From Ischnura elegans (taxonomy: Eukaryota > Arthropoda > Insecta > Odonata > Coenagrionidae): a stretch of DNA of 64,000 nucleotides. The translations under genes were made by a program, and so were the position numbers. The notes beneath the pieces are model-generated. The model saw nothing but the letters and a program-made list of their open reading frames with translations, was not told the DNA's origin and searched no databases. The stretch lies in assembly GCF_921293095.1 (NCBI RefSeq), contig NC_060257.1, forward strand, positions 93,237,449 to 93,301,448, given 5' to 3'. Positions 38,376-50,833 of this stretch are shown here, one piece after another (the first letter of the stretch is position 1; each line of letters opens with the position of its first letter).

Positions 38376-39365
38376 TTAGTTTAAAAAAATGGCACAAAGA
38401 TAAATCAAGTACAAACAATGGTTTGAATTGGAAAATAGAAAAAAATGTTAGCACGGAACAAGCGTTGTAACCCATTGCACAAGAAGAAACCTGAATTCAG
38501 GAAACCAACTCTGCACAATTAACCACTTTCTGAAACGAGAAAAGAAGAAGTCAAGTTTAAAAGTCATGCAAAAATATATCTTTTTGTAAGATCTGAATAG
38601 GAGCTCAAGGCCTTTCAATTTTATTTTTTTTCAATTCATATAGGCAGTCAGTATTCTGTGAAGTCTGTAATTTTAGTACTAATTCTGTATTCTGAATGCA
38701 AATGAAAGTTTGGCTTCTCTGCTAGATTCCAGACATAAGTTTTAAATTTTTTCATTTACCAATTATGTCGAGGTCCCAGCTAGAGCAGATTTGACCTTGT
38801 CCTTTGAGAAATCATATATTTTGGGGAAATGCTTTCATTTTACAAAATTAATAGCCTTTCTCTTGAGAAGAATGAGAAATATGAGAAAAGATCATATGAC
38901 TACTTTTAAATATAAACTAACTAGGAAAACGTGAATCCATTGGTATGCTTATTTAGTACATGATACTAATATATTAGTACCATGATTAAGTAGCGGATGA
39001 CTCACACAGAAAAAATATAAACTTGTGATATCAAATTTTCAAACAAATATATTTCATACATAATAGATAATTTCAGGCTTAACTTTAAGAAACCTCTCGA
39101 TTATGGTTAAAAAAAAATTTTCCCTCATACCTTACCTCGGTATTAACAATTCCACCTGGTCTTCTGGCTTTGCTTCGTCGTCTTTTCCGTAATCCATTCT
39201 CCTCTTGTCCAGGCCAAGCTATTTACATCGTCGCCTGCTGGGTAAGCGCGAAAGAGCATGAAAAGAAAATTACAATTACCTAATTAATTTGGCCCGTACG
39301 CACCTTTTTCTTACATATAATGACAAACTTTCGCATGAAAATTACGTATTTATCTTGTGTTAATA

Positions 39366-41367
39366 CCCTGTCGATTTCTGAAACAACAATGCCTGTTCGC
39401 TGTCCGTTTGAAGTCTGTTGATAGCCTGTTGGAGATTAGTGAACAGAGTATAAACAGCCAACGAACAATCTCGGGTCACTCACAAGTAGGAACAACTTAC
39501 GAACAGCCTACCAACAGTTTGTACTCTGTTTGCAGCTTGTTCCTTAACAGGCAGGCAACAAGCATTTCGGGAACAATAGTGAACAAGCTTTTAACAGGCA
39601 GGGGCCGGTTGGTAGTATGTTTCACCGAACAGGGAATGAACAGACAACAGTGAACAAACACTAAACACCCTATCGATTTACGTAAAAATGATGCCTGTTC
39701 GCTGTCAGTTTGGAACCTTTTGGAGATTTTGAGAACAGATTATGAACAACGTACGAACAATTGTTTTAAGTTTCGGAATTTGGACAACAATTTGGATTAA
39801 TCCAAATTTAATTGAGTACAAGGAAGTTTGATTGAATCCAAAGAAAATATCATCTACTTAAACAGTAATTATATACGGTTGAATTCATTATCACGATTAC
39901 CATCAACCACGGATGACGGTTGTTGAAGTGAGCACGCAAATTATATTAGCTATCTGCTCGGCTTACGCACGTTAAATACTTTACTTCGCCAATTACAGGC
40001 AGGGGCCGTATGTTTCAGCCAAAGAGTATGTACTCTGTGGTTTCAGCGGACTGGGAACGAACAGACAACAGTGAACGAACAGACAACAGTGAACGGACAG
40101 TCAACAGGCAAGGGCCGGTTCATAGTCCGTTTCACGGTACAGGGTACGAACAGAAAACAGTGAACAGCTAGTGAACAGGTTCTCAACAAGGACGGAAAGA
40201 TAGCGTGGTGCTGCTACCTACCTATAGAAGATAGCAAACGCAAACAATGACGCCAATAACCGATACCGTTATCCGGACAGTTTACGAGCACATGGTCGAC
40301 TGTGTTGTGGTGAAGTTGTTGGTTGCGGAGAAAACAGTTATTTATTTGATTATTATTTAACCTGTGCTAAATGCCCGCAGTGACGAATTAAGTAATTCGT
40401 GCATCCATTCAGTGATAGTGAAAGTCGTGAAGTGATATTTGTTCTTGAGTGTGTTTATTTAATAATTTATTGTGTCTCTTAAGTTTTTGAGCAAGTACTG
40501 AGATTTGTATTGTATTTGTATTATGCGTATGTGCGTTACGTCGCCAATAAGAACCAACAAACATTGTCAGAGGACTGTCTTTCTTGTAGGTTTGTTTGTG
40601 AGAAGTGAAATCATCGTGTTCATAAATATTCTTTAAAGGCGTGTTTCTCTTTTAAAATCACTCGTATTATATTGACATAGTGCAGAATCCGAGTTGTATT
40701 AATTTAAGGAAGTACATATTTCTTTGATGAAGGCATGTGAAATATTTGTTGATGTAGTGGTTGTTCTGTTAATGATGACAAAGCTTGCTTTTCTGCAACT
40801 ATTAAAGATTTTTATAACTAATGGAATATGTGGAAAAGCACAATAAAAGTTTTTCTTACAATCATTCAAATGAATTTCAACTTTTAATTCTATTTTAACA
40901 TAAATTATCTCTTGTCTATTATGTCCAACTTAGCAACAGCGAACAGTTAAGGAACAAAGTATGCGCATAGGGAGAGAACAGACAAATAACCATCTTCCCA
41001 CATTGTCACAAACAAGGAACAGACAAGGCGTTCCAATTTACATTCTACGAACAGTCGCCTGCCTGTTCTCTCTTGGTCAAGGAACAGGGAACAAACAACC
41101 TAAGAAAACAGGCAATGAACTGACAGCGCACAGTCCCCTGCCTGTTCATTGTCTGTGGTCCAACAGGTAAGGAACAGAGAATGCCGCTTTCTTAACAGGG
41201 AGGGAACAGACAAGTAACCCTTTTCTCACAGACAAGGAACAGACAAGGCGTTCCAATTTACATTCTACGAACAGTCGCCTGCCTGTTCTCTCTTGGTCAG
41301 GGAACAGGGAACGAACAGCCAACTGACAGACAATGAACAGACTTTATTGTTACAGAAATCGACAGGG
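39366..41367. mobile_element. Element C: 2002-bp TIR element, TA duplication
   Basis: The TIR CCCTGTCGATTTCTG is perfect for 15 bp and imperfect for about 10 more. TA is duplicated at 39364-39365 and 41368-41369; the empty site GTTAATAATAATGACG is in copy 1 near 10806. The arms consist of words such as GAACAGGCAA, CCTGTTCGCTGT and GGAACAGACAA. A second TIR-like block (CCCTATCGATTTACG) lies inside at about 39668. Near 41030 and 41250 a 50-bp block repeats. The centre (40240-40920) looks like untranslated sequence. No transposase ORF. As it is absent from copy 1, it inserted after the duplication, or the alleles differ. Confidence 0.9.
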
Positions 41368-42608
41368 TAATAATGACGAAATGCACCTTGATTGACTGCA
41401 TTTCAAGATGAAAGAAATATTACATTTTGCTTTAAGGGAACCGATATTACACGACCAATACTTCTTGTTCGTTAAATAATTAGAAGTAGAGGGCAAAACC
41501 GCTCGGAACCTCGAGGAATCTATTAGTGACAAGGCTACGCTGATAAGTCTACGGTCAAAGATATGTTATGACTAAAGCATAGGATAACTAGGAATGCAAG
41601 AACTACAATACAGTAGGTTGTGGTAATAAACAGCGATAAAACAACTTACACGTGAACGAAAACATTCCTTTAAACAATTTTTTCTGCTCTTAATTAAGAG
41701 AAGAAAAAATGTAACTTCAGCCGCGAAGCACGGAATTACTATACGACGCATAATCTATTAATTTATACGTACAAGATTGACATTACTATGTTTTACCATA
41801 TAACTTCAACGGAGACCAGTCTCTCGATACATAACTCAACAAAAAAGGAAAACAATAGCCAAACATAAACAAAATAATTACCTCTATTGGCGCAATGTGT
41901 TGACCACATTGCGCCAATAGTTGTATCCAAATATACTCAAATAACATAATTAATGTAGTCTATATAGGCGTACAATACAATAAAAGATAAATCATACCTT
42001 ACCTTAATAATCCAGTGACAGGAAACTGCTGGAGCTGGCTTGCACGAATCGCAATAACGTGTGGGATTGAAGCACATTTCCAGCAAAACATAGCTTCGGG
42101 TTGAGCACACCATCCACACGCACCGGTTATCGAGGATTAAAACACTATGTCAATTCTTCTAATAAGTATAATAATACAAACAAATATAAAATTAACTATA
42201 CATCAGTAGCTAGTTTATAACAGATTTCCTTTTGTTTATTAGCGTAGATGCCGGAGTTCCTCCTGCAGCACGTTCTCGTAGTCTCGAACGAAATGCCGAG
42301 GTTTACTGTCAACGAGATTATAACTGTATCACTGTAGCCACCGCATCACTCCCACTCACTTCCCTAGCGACAGTGAGCCGCGGAATTGAGAATTTAATTT
42401 TTTGTCTAAACAGTTACATTAAAATATTGTTTAAAAAATCAAACTTCGCTTTTACTTTTGATCTGTGCAAGTACTATGTTTTATATTTTTCATGTATTGT
42501 GAACCATTTTTCCATGTGTATATTTCGCGGATAGAAACTGAATTTTACATATGTAATACGTCTGTATTTCGCGTGCATTTACAAATTAACATAAATAGCC
42601 GCCATATT

Positions 42609-43675
42609 TACTACCCTTGCTCACATCGACCAGTATATGATTTATTTTTAAGCTTTCTGGGTGTAAATTCGAATGGATGAATGATCATTAAAATAGGGTA
42701 ATCTGGCGTTTGCTGTGAACATATTATTTCTGGAAAAAATGTTTATGAACATTTCGCAAGACGCCACGAAAATCTACCTCCCAAGTATAACAGGAAATAT
42801 ACATAATGTATATTTTGTGTATTTTTGACCACATTTACATATGTATTTCCTCTGTATTCATACATATGTAAAAGTGGTACGTGTTACACGATAAATACAT
42901 TTGTATTTTTGTGTATTTTTGACCACATTTACATAAGTATCCAAATTTCAAAATACACAAAAAATACAAATGTATTTATCGTGTAACAAGTGCCTCTTTT
43001 ACATATGTATGAATACAAAGGAAATACATTCAATAATACATATGTACTACAGATGTAATACATAACAAAAATATATATGTATGTGACCCATGAATATACA
43101 ATATATATACATATGTATATCCAAATGTGTGTTGTTGGGGATTTACTACCCTTGCTCACATCGACCAGTATATGATTTATTTTTAAGCTTTCTGGGTATA
43201 AATTCGAATGGATGAATGATCATAAAAATAGGGAAATCTGGCGTTTGCTGTGAACACATTATTTCTGGAAAAAATGTTTATGAACATTTCGCAAGACGCC
43301 ACGAAAATCTACCTCCCAAGTATAACAGGAAATATACATAATGTATATTTTGTGTATTTTTGACCACATTTACATATGTATTTCCTCTGTATTTATACAT
43401 ATGTAAAAGTGGTACGTGTTACACGATAAATACATTTGTATTTTTGTGTATTTTTGACCACATTTACATAAGTATCCAAATTTCAAAATACACAAAAAAT
43501 ACAAATGTATTTATCGTGTAACAAGTGCCTCTTTTACATATGTATGAATACAAAGGAAATACATTCAATAATACATATGTACTACAGATGTAATACATAA
43601 CAAAAATATATATGTATGTGACCCATGAAAATACAATATATATACATATGTATATCCAAATGTGTGTTGTTGGGG
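42609..43675. repeat. Tandem duplication of the end of element A6
   Basis: 42609-43140 and 43141-43675 are near-identical units beginning ATTTACTACCC and ending GTGTTGTTGGGG. The second transposon end is thus joined directly to sequence from inside the arm. Confidence 0.9.
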
Positions 43676-44855
43676 TATCTATATTTTGTCTATTTTCATC
43701 TACGGATAGATGTATATCTAATAGTTGCCTACCTATTAGACATCTATTAGATGTGCAGGTGACAATGGCTGGTTTTGGATCCATCTCCGAAAGTGTGTTT
43801 TAAAACGCGATTCTTGAGCTATGGAAGCGATTAAACATTTGATTAAGGGACATTTTTTTTGGTCCCTTACTCGAGTGATTACGGACTTAAAAAATTTTGC
43901 GACGCGTAGAACCATGCCTGGCGACTATGCCAACTGTATCTATATTTTGTCTATTTTTATCTACGGGTAGATGTATATATAATAGTTGCCTATTAGACAT
44001 CTCCCACACGGAAAATAGATATCTATAGATATCTATATATTGTCTATTTTCATCTATGAATAGACGTATATCTAATAGATATCTATTAGACATCTATTAG
44101 ATGTGCAGGTGACAAGGGGCGATTTTGGATACATCTCCGAAAGTGTGTTTTAAAACGCGATTCATGAGCTATGGAAGCGATATAACATTTGATTTAGGGA
44201 CAAATTTTTTGGTCCCTTACTCGAGTGATTACGGACTTAAAAATTTTTGCGACGCGTAGAACGATGCGTGGCGACTATGCCAACTGTATCTACCTATATA
44301 TTGTCTATTTTCATCTATGAATAGATGTATGATTCCATTGAATGGGCCTTAGTTTGGCTGTAATTAATTTATTTCCGAGTGTTATTTTAACAATTGTTAT
44401 AATATTTCAAAAAAGCACAATTTCCTCAACAAGATCTACTGGTGTAGTGGTGAGCGCGTTTGGCTACGGAGTGGGGAACACAAGTTCAATGCCATGTCGC
44501 GGTATTTTTTTTGTAGTTTTCATTTTGATCATACGGCGACAATTTTTTCATTAATGTTAATTGCATCAAGCCTAGGCATGAGAAAATTTTTTATAGATAT
44601 AGATAAGTATAAAACAGATAATTAAATATCTAATAGACAACTACAGTAGGCATCTAATAGACAACTACAGTAGACATCTAATAGACATCTACAGTAGACG
44701 TCTAATAGACATCTACAGTAGATATCTATTAGAACTGCTGCTATTTTGACAATAATATATCTAATAGATGGGATCGTTTGTACAAATCACCGATTTGTAC
44801 AAATGGATAGGACAGGTTCTAAATTTTCATCCAATTGGATGAAACCAACCAATCA
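43676..44855. mobile_element. TCTAATAGACATCT word-array region
   Basis: Two tandem units (43676-43936 and 43937-44286) begin ATCTATATTTTGTCTATTTT and share TCCGAAAGTGTGTTTTAAAA and GCGACGCGTAGAAC. A third starts at 44287. From 44600 to 44770 the word appears in the opposite sense (ATCTAATAGACATCTACAGT). The layout resembles the two arms of a word-array element. Its outer ends coincide with A6 and A7 ends, so boundaries are uncertain. Confidence 0.5.
44433..44503 (+). ncRNA. tRNA-like sequence, probable SINE piece
   Basis: CTGGTGTAGTGGTGAGCG fits an A box (TRGYNNARNNG) with D-arm, and AAGTTCAATGCC fits a B box (GGTTCRANNCC with one change), 40-50 bases apart. No clear acceptor stem or tail, so this is a tRNA-derived SINE fragment rather than a tRNA gene. 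Confidence 0.45.
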
Positions 44856-47800
44856 CCCAGATAACACGGCATTTGTATTACATCTGTATTACATCAATAA
44901 TACACAAAAAATACGTGCCCAAATACATATGTATAAGATGGAATACCATCGTATTACATCAGTATATTTCACATAGAAGTGGTTCAAAAGTCCCTATGGA
45001 TGTATGTATTCGTGCGTATTACAAATTGGAAATCTGAATACCCATACATGAATCATACATATGTATACAAAGGAATACAGTCGTATTACGTCTGTATATT
45101 TCACGTAAAAGTGGCTCAAAAGTCCCTCAGGATGTATGTATACATGCGTATTACAAATTGGAAATCTGAATATCCTTACATGTAATATACATATGTATCT
45201 GCAGGCCCTCGTACACGAATTATACATATTGATTTTCTGACCCACATCCACTTAATATCAATATGGATCAAACGGATGAATAAGGAAACCAGAACGTACA
45301 TATAATAAAACATTTATTCAAAGAGAAAAATAAAATAATACACACAAATAACAAGTGTGGCCATGAATATTGCTAACAAGCATTAAGGGCCAGCAAACAG
45401 TAGGTGAAACTTAGTTAAAACAAATGGCACAAAGATAAATCAAGTACAAACAATGGTTTGAGTTGGAAAATAGAAAAAAATGTTAGCACGGAACAAGCGT
45501 TGTAACCCATTGCACAAGAAGAAACCTGAATTCAGGAAACCAACTCTGCACAATTAGCCACTTTCTGAAAGGAGAAAAAAAGAAGTCAAGTTTAAAAGTC
45601 ATGCAAAAATATATCTTTTTGTAAGATCTGAATATAGGAGCTCAAGGCCTTTCAATTTTATTTTTTTTCAATTCATATAGGCAGTCAGTATTCTGTGAAG
45701 TCTGTAATTTTAGTACTAATTCTGTATTCTGAATGCAAATGAAAGTTTGGCTTCTCTGCTAGATTCCAGACATAAGTTTTAAATTTTTTCATTTACCAAT
45801 TATGTCGAGGTCCCAGCTAGCACAGATTTGACCTTGTCCTTTGAGAAATCATATATTTTGGGGAAATGCTTTCATTTTACAAAATTAATAGCCTTTCTCT
45901 TAAGAAGAATGAGAAATATGAGAAATGATCATATAACTACTTTTAAATATAAATTAACTAGGAAAACTAGAATCCATTGGTATGCTTATTTAGTACATGA
46001 TACTAATTTATTAGTACCATGATTTAGTAGCGGATGACTCACACAGAAAAAATATAAACTTGTGATATCAAATTTTCAAACAAATAAATTTCATACATAA
46101 TAGATAATTTCAGGCTTAACTTTAAGAAACCTCTCCATTATGGTTAAAAAAAATTTTTCCCTCAAAGCTTACCTCGGTATTAACAATTCCACCTGGTCTT
46201 CTGGCTTTGCTTCGTCGTCTTTTCCGTAATCCATTCTCCTCTTGTCCAGGCCAAGCTATTTACATCGTCGCCTGCTGGGTATGCGCGAAAGAGCATGAAA
46301 AGGAAATTACAATTAATTAATTTGGCCCGTACGCACCTTTTTCTTACATATAATGACAAACTTTCGCATGAAAATTACGTATTTATCTTGTGTTAATAAT
46401 AATGACGAAATGCACCTTGATTGACTACATTTCAAGATGAAAGAAATATTACATTTTGCTTTAAGGGAACCGATATTACACGACCAATACTTCTTGTTCG
46501 TTAAATAATTAGAAGTAGAGGGCAAAACCACTCGGAACCTCGAGGAATCTATTAGGATAAAGTAAGTATATACTTACTCTATGCTATTAGTGACAAGGCT
46601 ACGCTGATAAGTCTAAGGTCAAAGATGTTATGACTAAAGCATAGGATAACTAGGAATGCAAGAACTACAATATAGTAGTTTGTGGTAATTAACAGCGATA
46701 AAACAACTTACACGTGAACGAAAACATTCCTTTAAACAGTTTTTTCTGCTCTTAATTAAGAGAAGAAAAAATGTAACTTCAGCCGCGAAGCACGGAATTA
46801 CTATACGACGCATAATCTATTAATTTATACGTACAAGATTGACATTACTATGTTTTACCATATAACTTCAATGGACACCAGTCTCCTTGATACATAACTC
46901 AACAAAAAAGGAAAACAATAGCCAAACATAAACAAAATAATTACCTCTATTGGCGCAATGTGGTCAACACATTGCGCCAATAGTTGTATCCAAATATACT
47001 CAAATAACATAATTAATGTAGTCTATGTAGGCGTACAATACAATAAAAGATAAATCATACCTCACCTTAATAATCCAGTGACAGGGAGCTGCTGGAGCTG
47101 GCTTGCACGAATCGCAATAACGTGTGGGATTGAAGCACATTTCCAGCAAAACATAGCTTGGCTTCGGGTTGAGCACACCATCCACACGCACCGGTTATTG
47201 AGGATTAAAACACTATGTCAATTCTTCCAATAAGTATAATAATACAAACAAATATAAAATTAACTATACATCAGTACCTAGCTAGTTAATAACGGATTTC
47301 CTTTTGTTTATAAGCGTAGATGCCGGAGTTCCTCCGACAGCACGTTCTCGTAGTCTCGAACGAAATGCCGAGGTTTACTGTCAACGAGATTATAACTGTA
47401 TCACTCCCACTCTTTTCCCTAGCGACAGTTAGCCGCGGAATTGAGAATTTAATTTTTTGTCTAAACAGTTACATTAAAATATTGTTTAAAAAATCAAACT
47501 TCGCTTTTACTTTTGATCTGTGCAAGTACTATGTTTTGTATTTTTCATGTATTGTGAACCATTTTTCCATGTGTATATTTCGCGGATAGAAACTGAATTT
47601 TACATATGTAATGGACGTCTGTATTTCGCATGCATTTACAAATTAACATAAATAGCCGCCATCTTTACTACCCTTGCTCACATCGACTAGTATATGATTT
47701 ATTTTTAAGCTTTCTGGGTATAAATTCGAATGGATGAATGATCATTAAAATAGGGAAATCTGGCGTTTGCTGTGAACATATTATTTCTGGAAAAAATGTT

Positions 47801-48198
47801 TATGAACATTTCGCAAGACGCTACGAAAATCTACCTCCCAAGTATTACAGGAAATATACATAATGTATATTTTGTGTATTTTTGACCACATTTACATATG
47901 TATTTCCTCTGTATTCATACATATGTAAAAGTGGTACGTGTTACACGATAAATACATTTGTATTTTTGTTTATTTATGACCACATTTACATAAGTATCCA
48001 AATTTCAAAAATACACAAAAAATACAAATGTATTTATCGTGTAACATGTGCCACTTTTACATATGTATGAATACAAAGGAAATGCATTCAATAATACATA
48101 TGTACTACAGATGTAATACATAACAAAAATATATATGTATGTGACCCATGAATATACAATATATATACATATGTATATCCAAATGTGTGTTGTTGGGG
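44856..48198 (-). mobile_element. Element A, copy A7 (complete)
   Basis: It starts CCCAGATAACACGGCATTTG and ends GTATATCCAAATGTGTGTTG followed by TTGGGG. It differs from A3/A6 by several percent and carries a 28-bp palindromic insertion (46556-46583). The hairpin loop (46947-46983) is flipped relative to A1. No clear target duplication (TCA left, AAC right). No intact transposase. Confidence 0.82.
46556..46583. mobile_element. Ultra-short 28-bp palindromic insertion in A7
   Basis: The reverse complement begins CATAGAGTAAGTATA and the second half mirrors it with one mismatch. CTATTAG is repeated on both sides (46549-46555, 46584-46590). All other A copies read CTATTAGTGAC without the insert, which defines the empty site. 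Confidence 0.8.
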
Positions 48199-49511
48199 AA
48201 CAGGGCCTTTGACAAAAAAGCATCGCCAAGCGCTGACACACAGGCCAAATACGTTAAACTTATTTATCGTCTGCATGAGTATTTTAATTTATAATGATGT
48301 ATATTATGGACACAAAAATAAACTTTGTTGTATTCCACACAGTATGCATTAAAAACCCAACCGGTTTCCACCTTTTCAGGTCGTTATCTTAATCGTAAAC
48401 CTCTAGATAAGGACCTGAAAAGATCGAAACCGGTTGAGTTTTTTCATTAGTATTGTATGGAATACTAAAAGGTTTAGTTTTAAATTTATAATATCACGAT
48501 ACCACGAAGTGAATTCACAAAACATTATTTCAAATATATATATATATATGTTCGTGATCGTCTATTTCATCGCCTGGTGTGGCCCTAAAGGTAAATATGA
48601 GCAAATATTTGTCTTAGTGATAGGCGATGGAAGCTCTCAACTAGGAAATCCGTAATAATCAGTTGATCTTAAATAGAAAGGATGCGATCTTTAGAATCGC
48701 AATACCAGGAGGGATGTTTTGGAAATAATAAAAGATTTACTTAAGGTATCGAGGCCGAATTTTACGCTTTATGGAAGGCATACAATGCGAGCGAGCAGCT
48801 GGAGAAATGAATAATATGAACTGACGATTGTACCTGTGAAACACTACAGCTGCCCGTTTCTATTACTATGATTATAGGACAAGGATCTTATTTTAGAAAC
48901 TGCTAGATTAGGAGAGGAAAATGTGATTTAAATGCACGCTTACAGCACTATTCATAACATCTCCTCAACCACAATGTTCATCATTTATTAATAGCATTTT
49001 CCTCGCGGGAATAAACTGCCTCACGTTTGTATCCTGGCGTTTTATTCTGCCCTCAACCTTGCTGATAAGGGACATGAAATATCCTGACTTGTCGTCAATT
49101 ATTATCGATAATAAACGGGAACATCGGCGACCAACTCCTTCTCCAACATGTTTAGCATGCTTATTCCAACGCTTTCATACCCCTTTTCCAGCCAAGGCCA
49201 AGTTCAGCATTCCTTCTGTTTTCTTTTTTTCGCATCTTTAATGTTCAAGAGGCCTGTTCAAACAATTTCGCCTGCTTAAAAAGAAAGAATCCTCCACCTC
49301 CACAAGTTTCCTAGTTGTTTACATAAATATCGTCTTTCGTTTGTTTTTGATCAAAATGAGATGCATCGTGGGACACCCCCAGTCCAGTTGTATCAAAATA
49401 TTTGCATCAAAATTTTTGGACAAAAATTTTGATCAAAATATTTTGTCGCAAATTTGACCGTGGGACATCGGCTTAAAGGTGTGAAAGATTTCGGAGGGAG
49501 GTGTGTCATTG
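48199..49511. other. Intergenic stretch with no gene seen
   Basis: Contents: an inverted repeat of about 26 bp arms at 48353-48430 (AACCGGTTTCCACCTTTTCA / TGAAAAGATCGAAACCGGTT), a TA microsatellite at 48537-48549, and near 49380-49440 repeated CAAAATATTTTG-type words. CGTGGGACA occurs at 49367 and 49458. The open frames are short and unrecognised. Confidence 0.4.
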
Positions 49512-50680
49512 CCCAGACAGCACACATGCTACAGTATACATTAAATATACGTATACGTAGTGTATAACATGCGTATACAGTAGAAGATACACGTATACTG
49601 TATACGTATAAAAACCTTCTACCCACCATCTACCAAATGTATATAACGCAGCAAATGTCCTCCTACCACGCATATACAGTATACGTATACAGTATACAAG
49701 ACATATATATATACAGTATACAAGACGTATATATGTATGAAAGCAGAAAAATTCCTGCAGAATTCCAGGTTTTCTAGGGAAATTTTACTAAATTCCAGGT
49801 CAATCTTACGAGATAAAAGCTATGTATACGAATTTTACAACACTACATTTACTTAATACTTTTAATTAATTCTATAATTATATATTATCCTAGTTAAAAT
49901 TCCTACATTTTTAAAAGAAGTTATTCACTTATTTTATGAATGCAACACTTGGAATATCAACAAATTTGCCAAAATTGAAAAAGTTATCTAATCAGTGTTT
50001 GCACTCATTAAGTGCAATTTAAAATTCAATCAATGCACTTTGAAGCATACATGTAAGTATATATAATAGGCCTGAAAATTGGCCTTGCACTGACAAATTT
50101 CGTGTGAAACGAGTTTGAAATAAAAGATTTTAAATTCCAAGCAGGAGCAAAAATTCATTGATATTTTGAGTGACCAAAAATCATGCATATTTCCAGATTC
50201 CCAATCACTGAACACCCTGAGTATATTTTTCTTGATTGAGCAAAAACCTGAATGCAGTTGTTGACATGCACTGCTGTATTAAAACTGAAATTAAAGTAGC
50301 AAAACAAAAATTAAATCTCTGTTCTGGTGCCAGTGTGTATTTAGTGCAAGCGTGGAAGTACTAGTACATCCATTTTGTCATTTGTGTGAGTGATATCTCC
50401 AGCATTTCAGAGTGTTTACGTACAGTTGAGAACATCCTGCCTAAGCAGCAGAGAGCGTTCATAAACATAATGTAACACGCTAGTGTGTTTTGCATTGTTC
50501 TGTGGGAACACTTACCAGTTTGTTTGAGACTTCTTGCTGACAATAAATTGAATAGAGAAAAATATCTGTGAGATTCAGGTCTTACAGGGTCTACAGAGGA
50601 AATGGAAAACACATGTGTGCTGTTAAAACAAAATAATTATATTTAACTAAATATTACACATATTTTTACTAATATACCAC

Positions 50681-50833
50681 ACAATCTCAGAAATACATAA
50701 GATATTGAATTCATTAGACACAATAAAGGGGCCAAGCCCGGATGGTAAACCACATTTTGTGCTTAATTATCGTCAAGAGGTTTTAGTGGATCCTCTCACA
50801 GTATTATTTAATCAGTCTATTCATCCAATGTAA
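50681..50833 (+). pseudogene. LINE reverse-transcriptase fragment captured in element D
   Basis: A 50-codon open stretch reads ISEIHKILNSLDTIKGPSPD, then G..P..VLNYRQEVLVDPLTVLFNQS and stops. K-G-P-(G/S)-P-D-G followed by L-x-P-L-x-x-L-F-N-x-S is the start of the RT domain in Jockey/I/CR1-like LINEs. Only this block remains. The homologue in F is at 57292-57444. Confidence 0.7.

Larger units (their letters stand above)
28553..41806. repeat. Copy 2 of the large direct duplication
   Basis: This matches 1-11246 nearly base for base apart from the 2 kb element C and scattered differences, some clustered (around 34145-34190 and 39240-39290) as if patched by gene conversion. It starts inside A4, because the window edge cuts the first copy there; the true duplication may begin further left. 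Confidence 0.9.
34506..43675 (-). mobile_element. Element A, copy A6, carrying B2 and C, with a duplicated end
   Basis: The counterpart of A3. Element B2 sits at 35058-38375 and element C at 39366-41367. The terminus ...GTGTGTTGTTGGGG appears twice, at 43140 and 43675, because the last 0.53 kb is tandemly duplicated. From about 41806 on it differs from A3 by several percent, although the rest of the element is nearly identical. Confidence 0.8.

Noticed and set aside
40961-41170. 69-codon ORF in element C
   Set aside because: It is a translation of GAACAGGCAA/GGAACAGACAA word copies with no domain.
48434-49241. Possible host gene between A7 and D
   Set aside because: Open frames are short, unsupported by splice structure, and match nothing recognisable.
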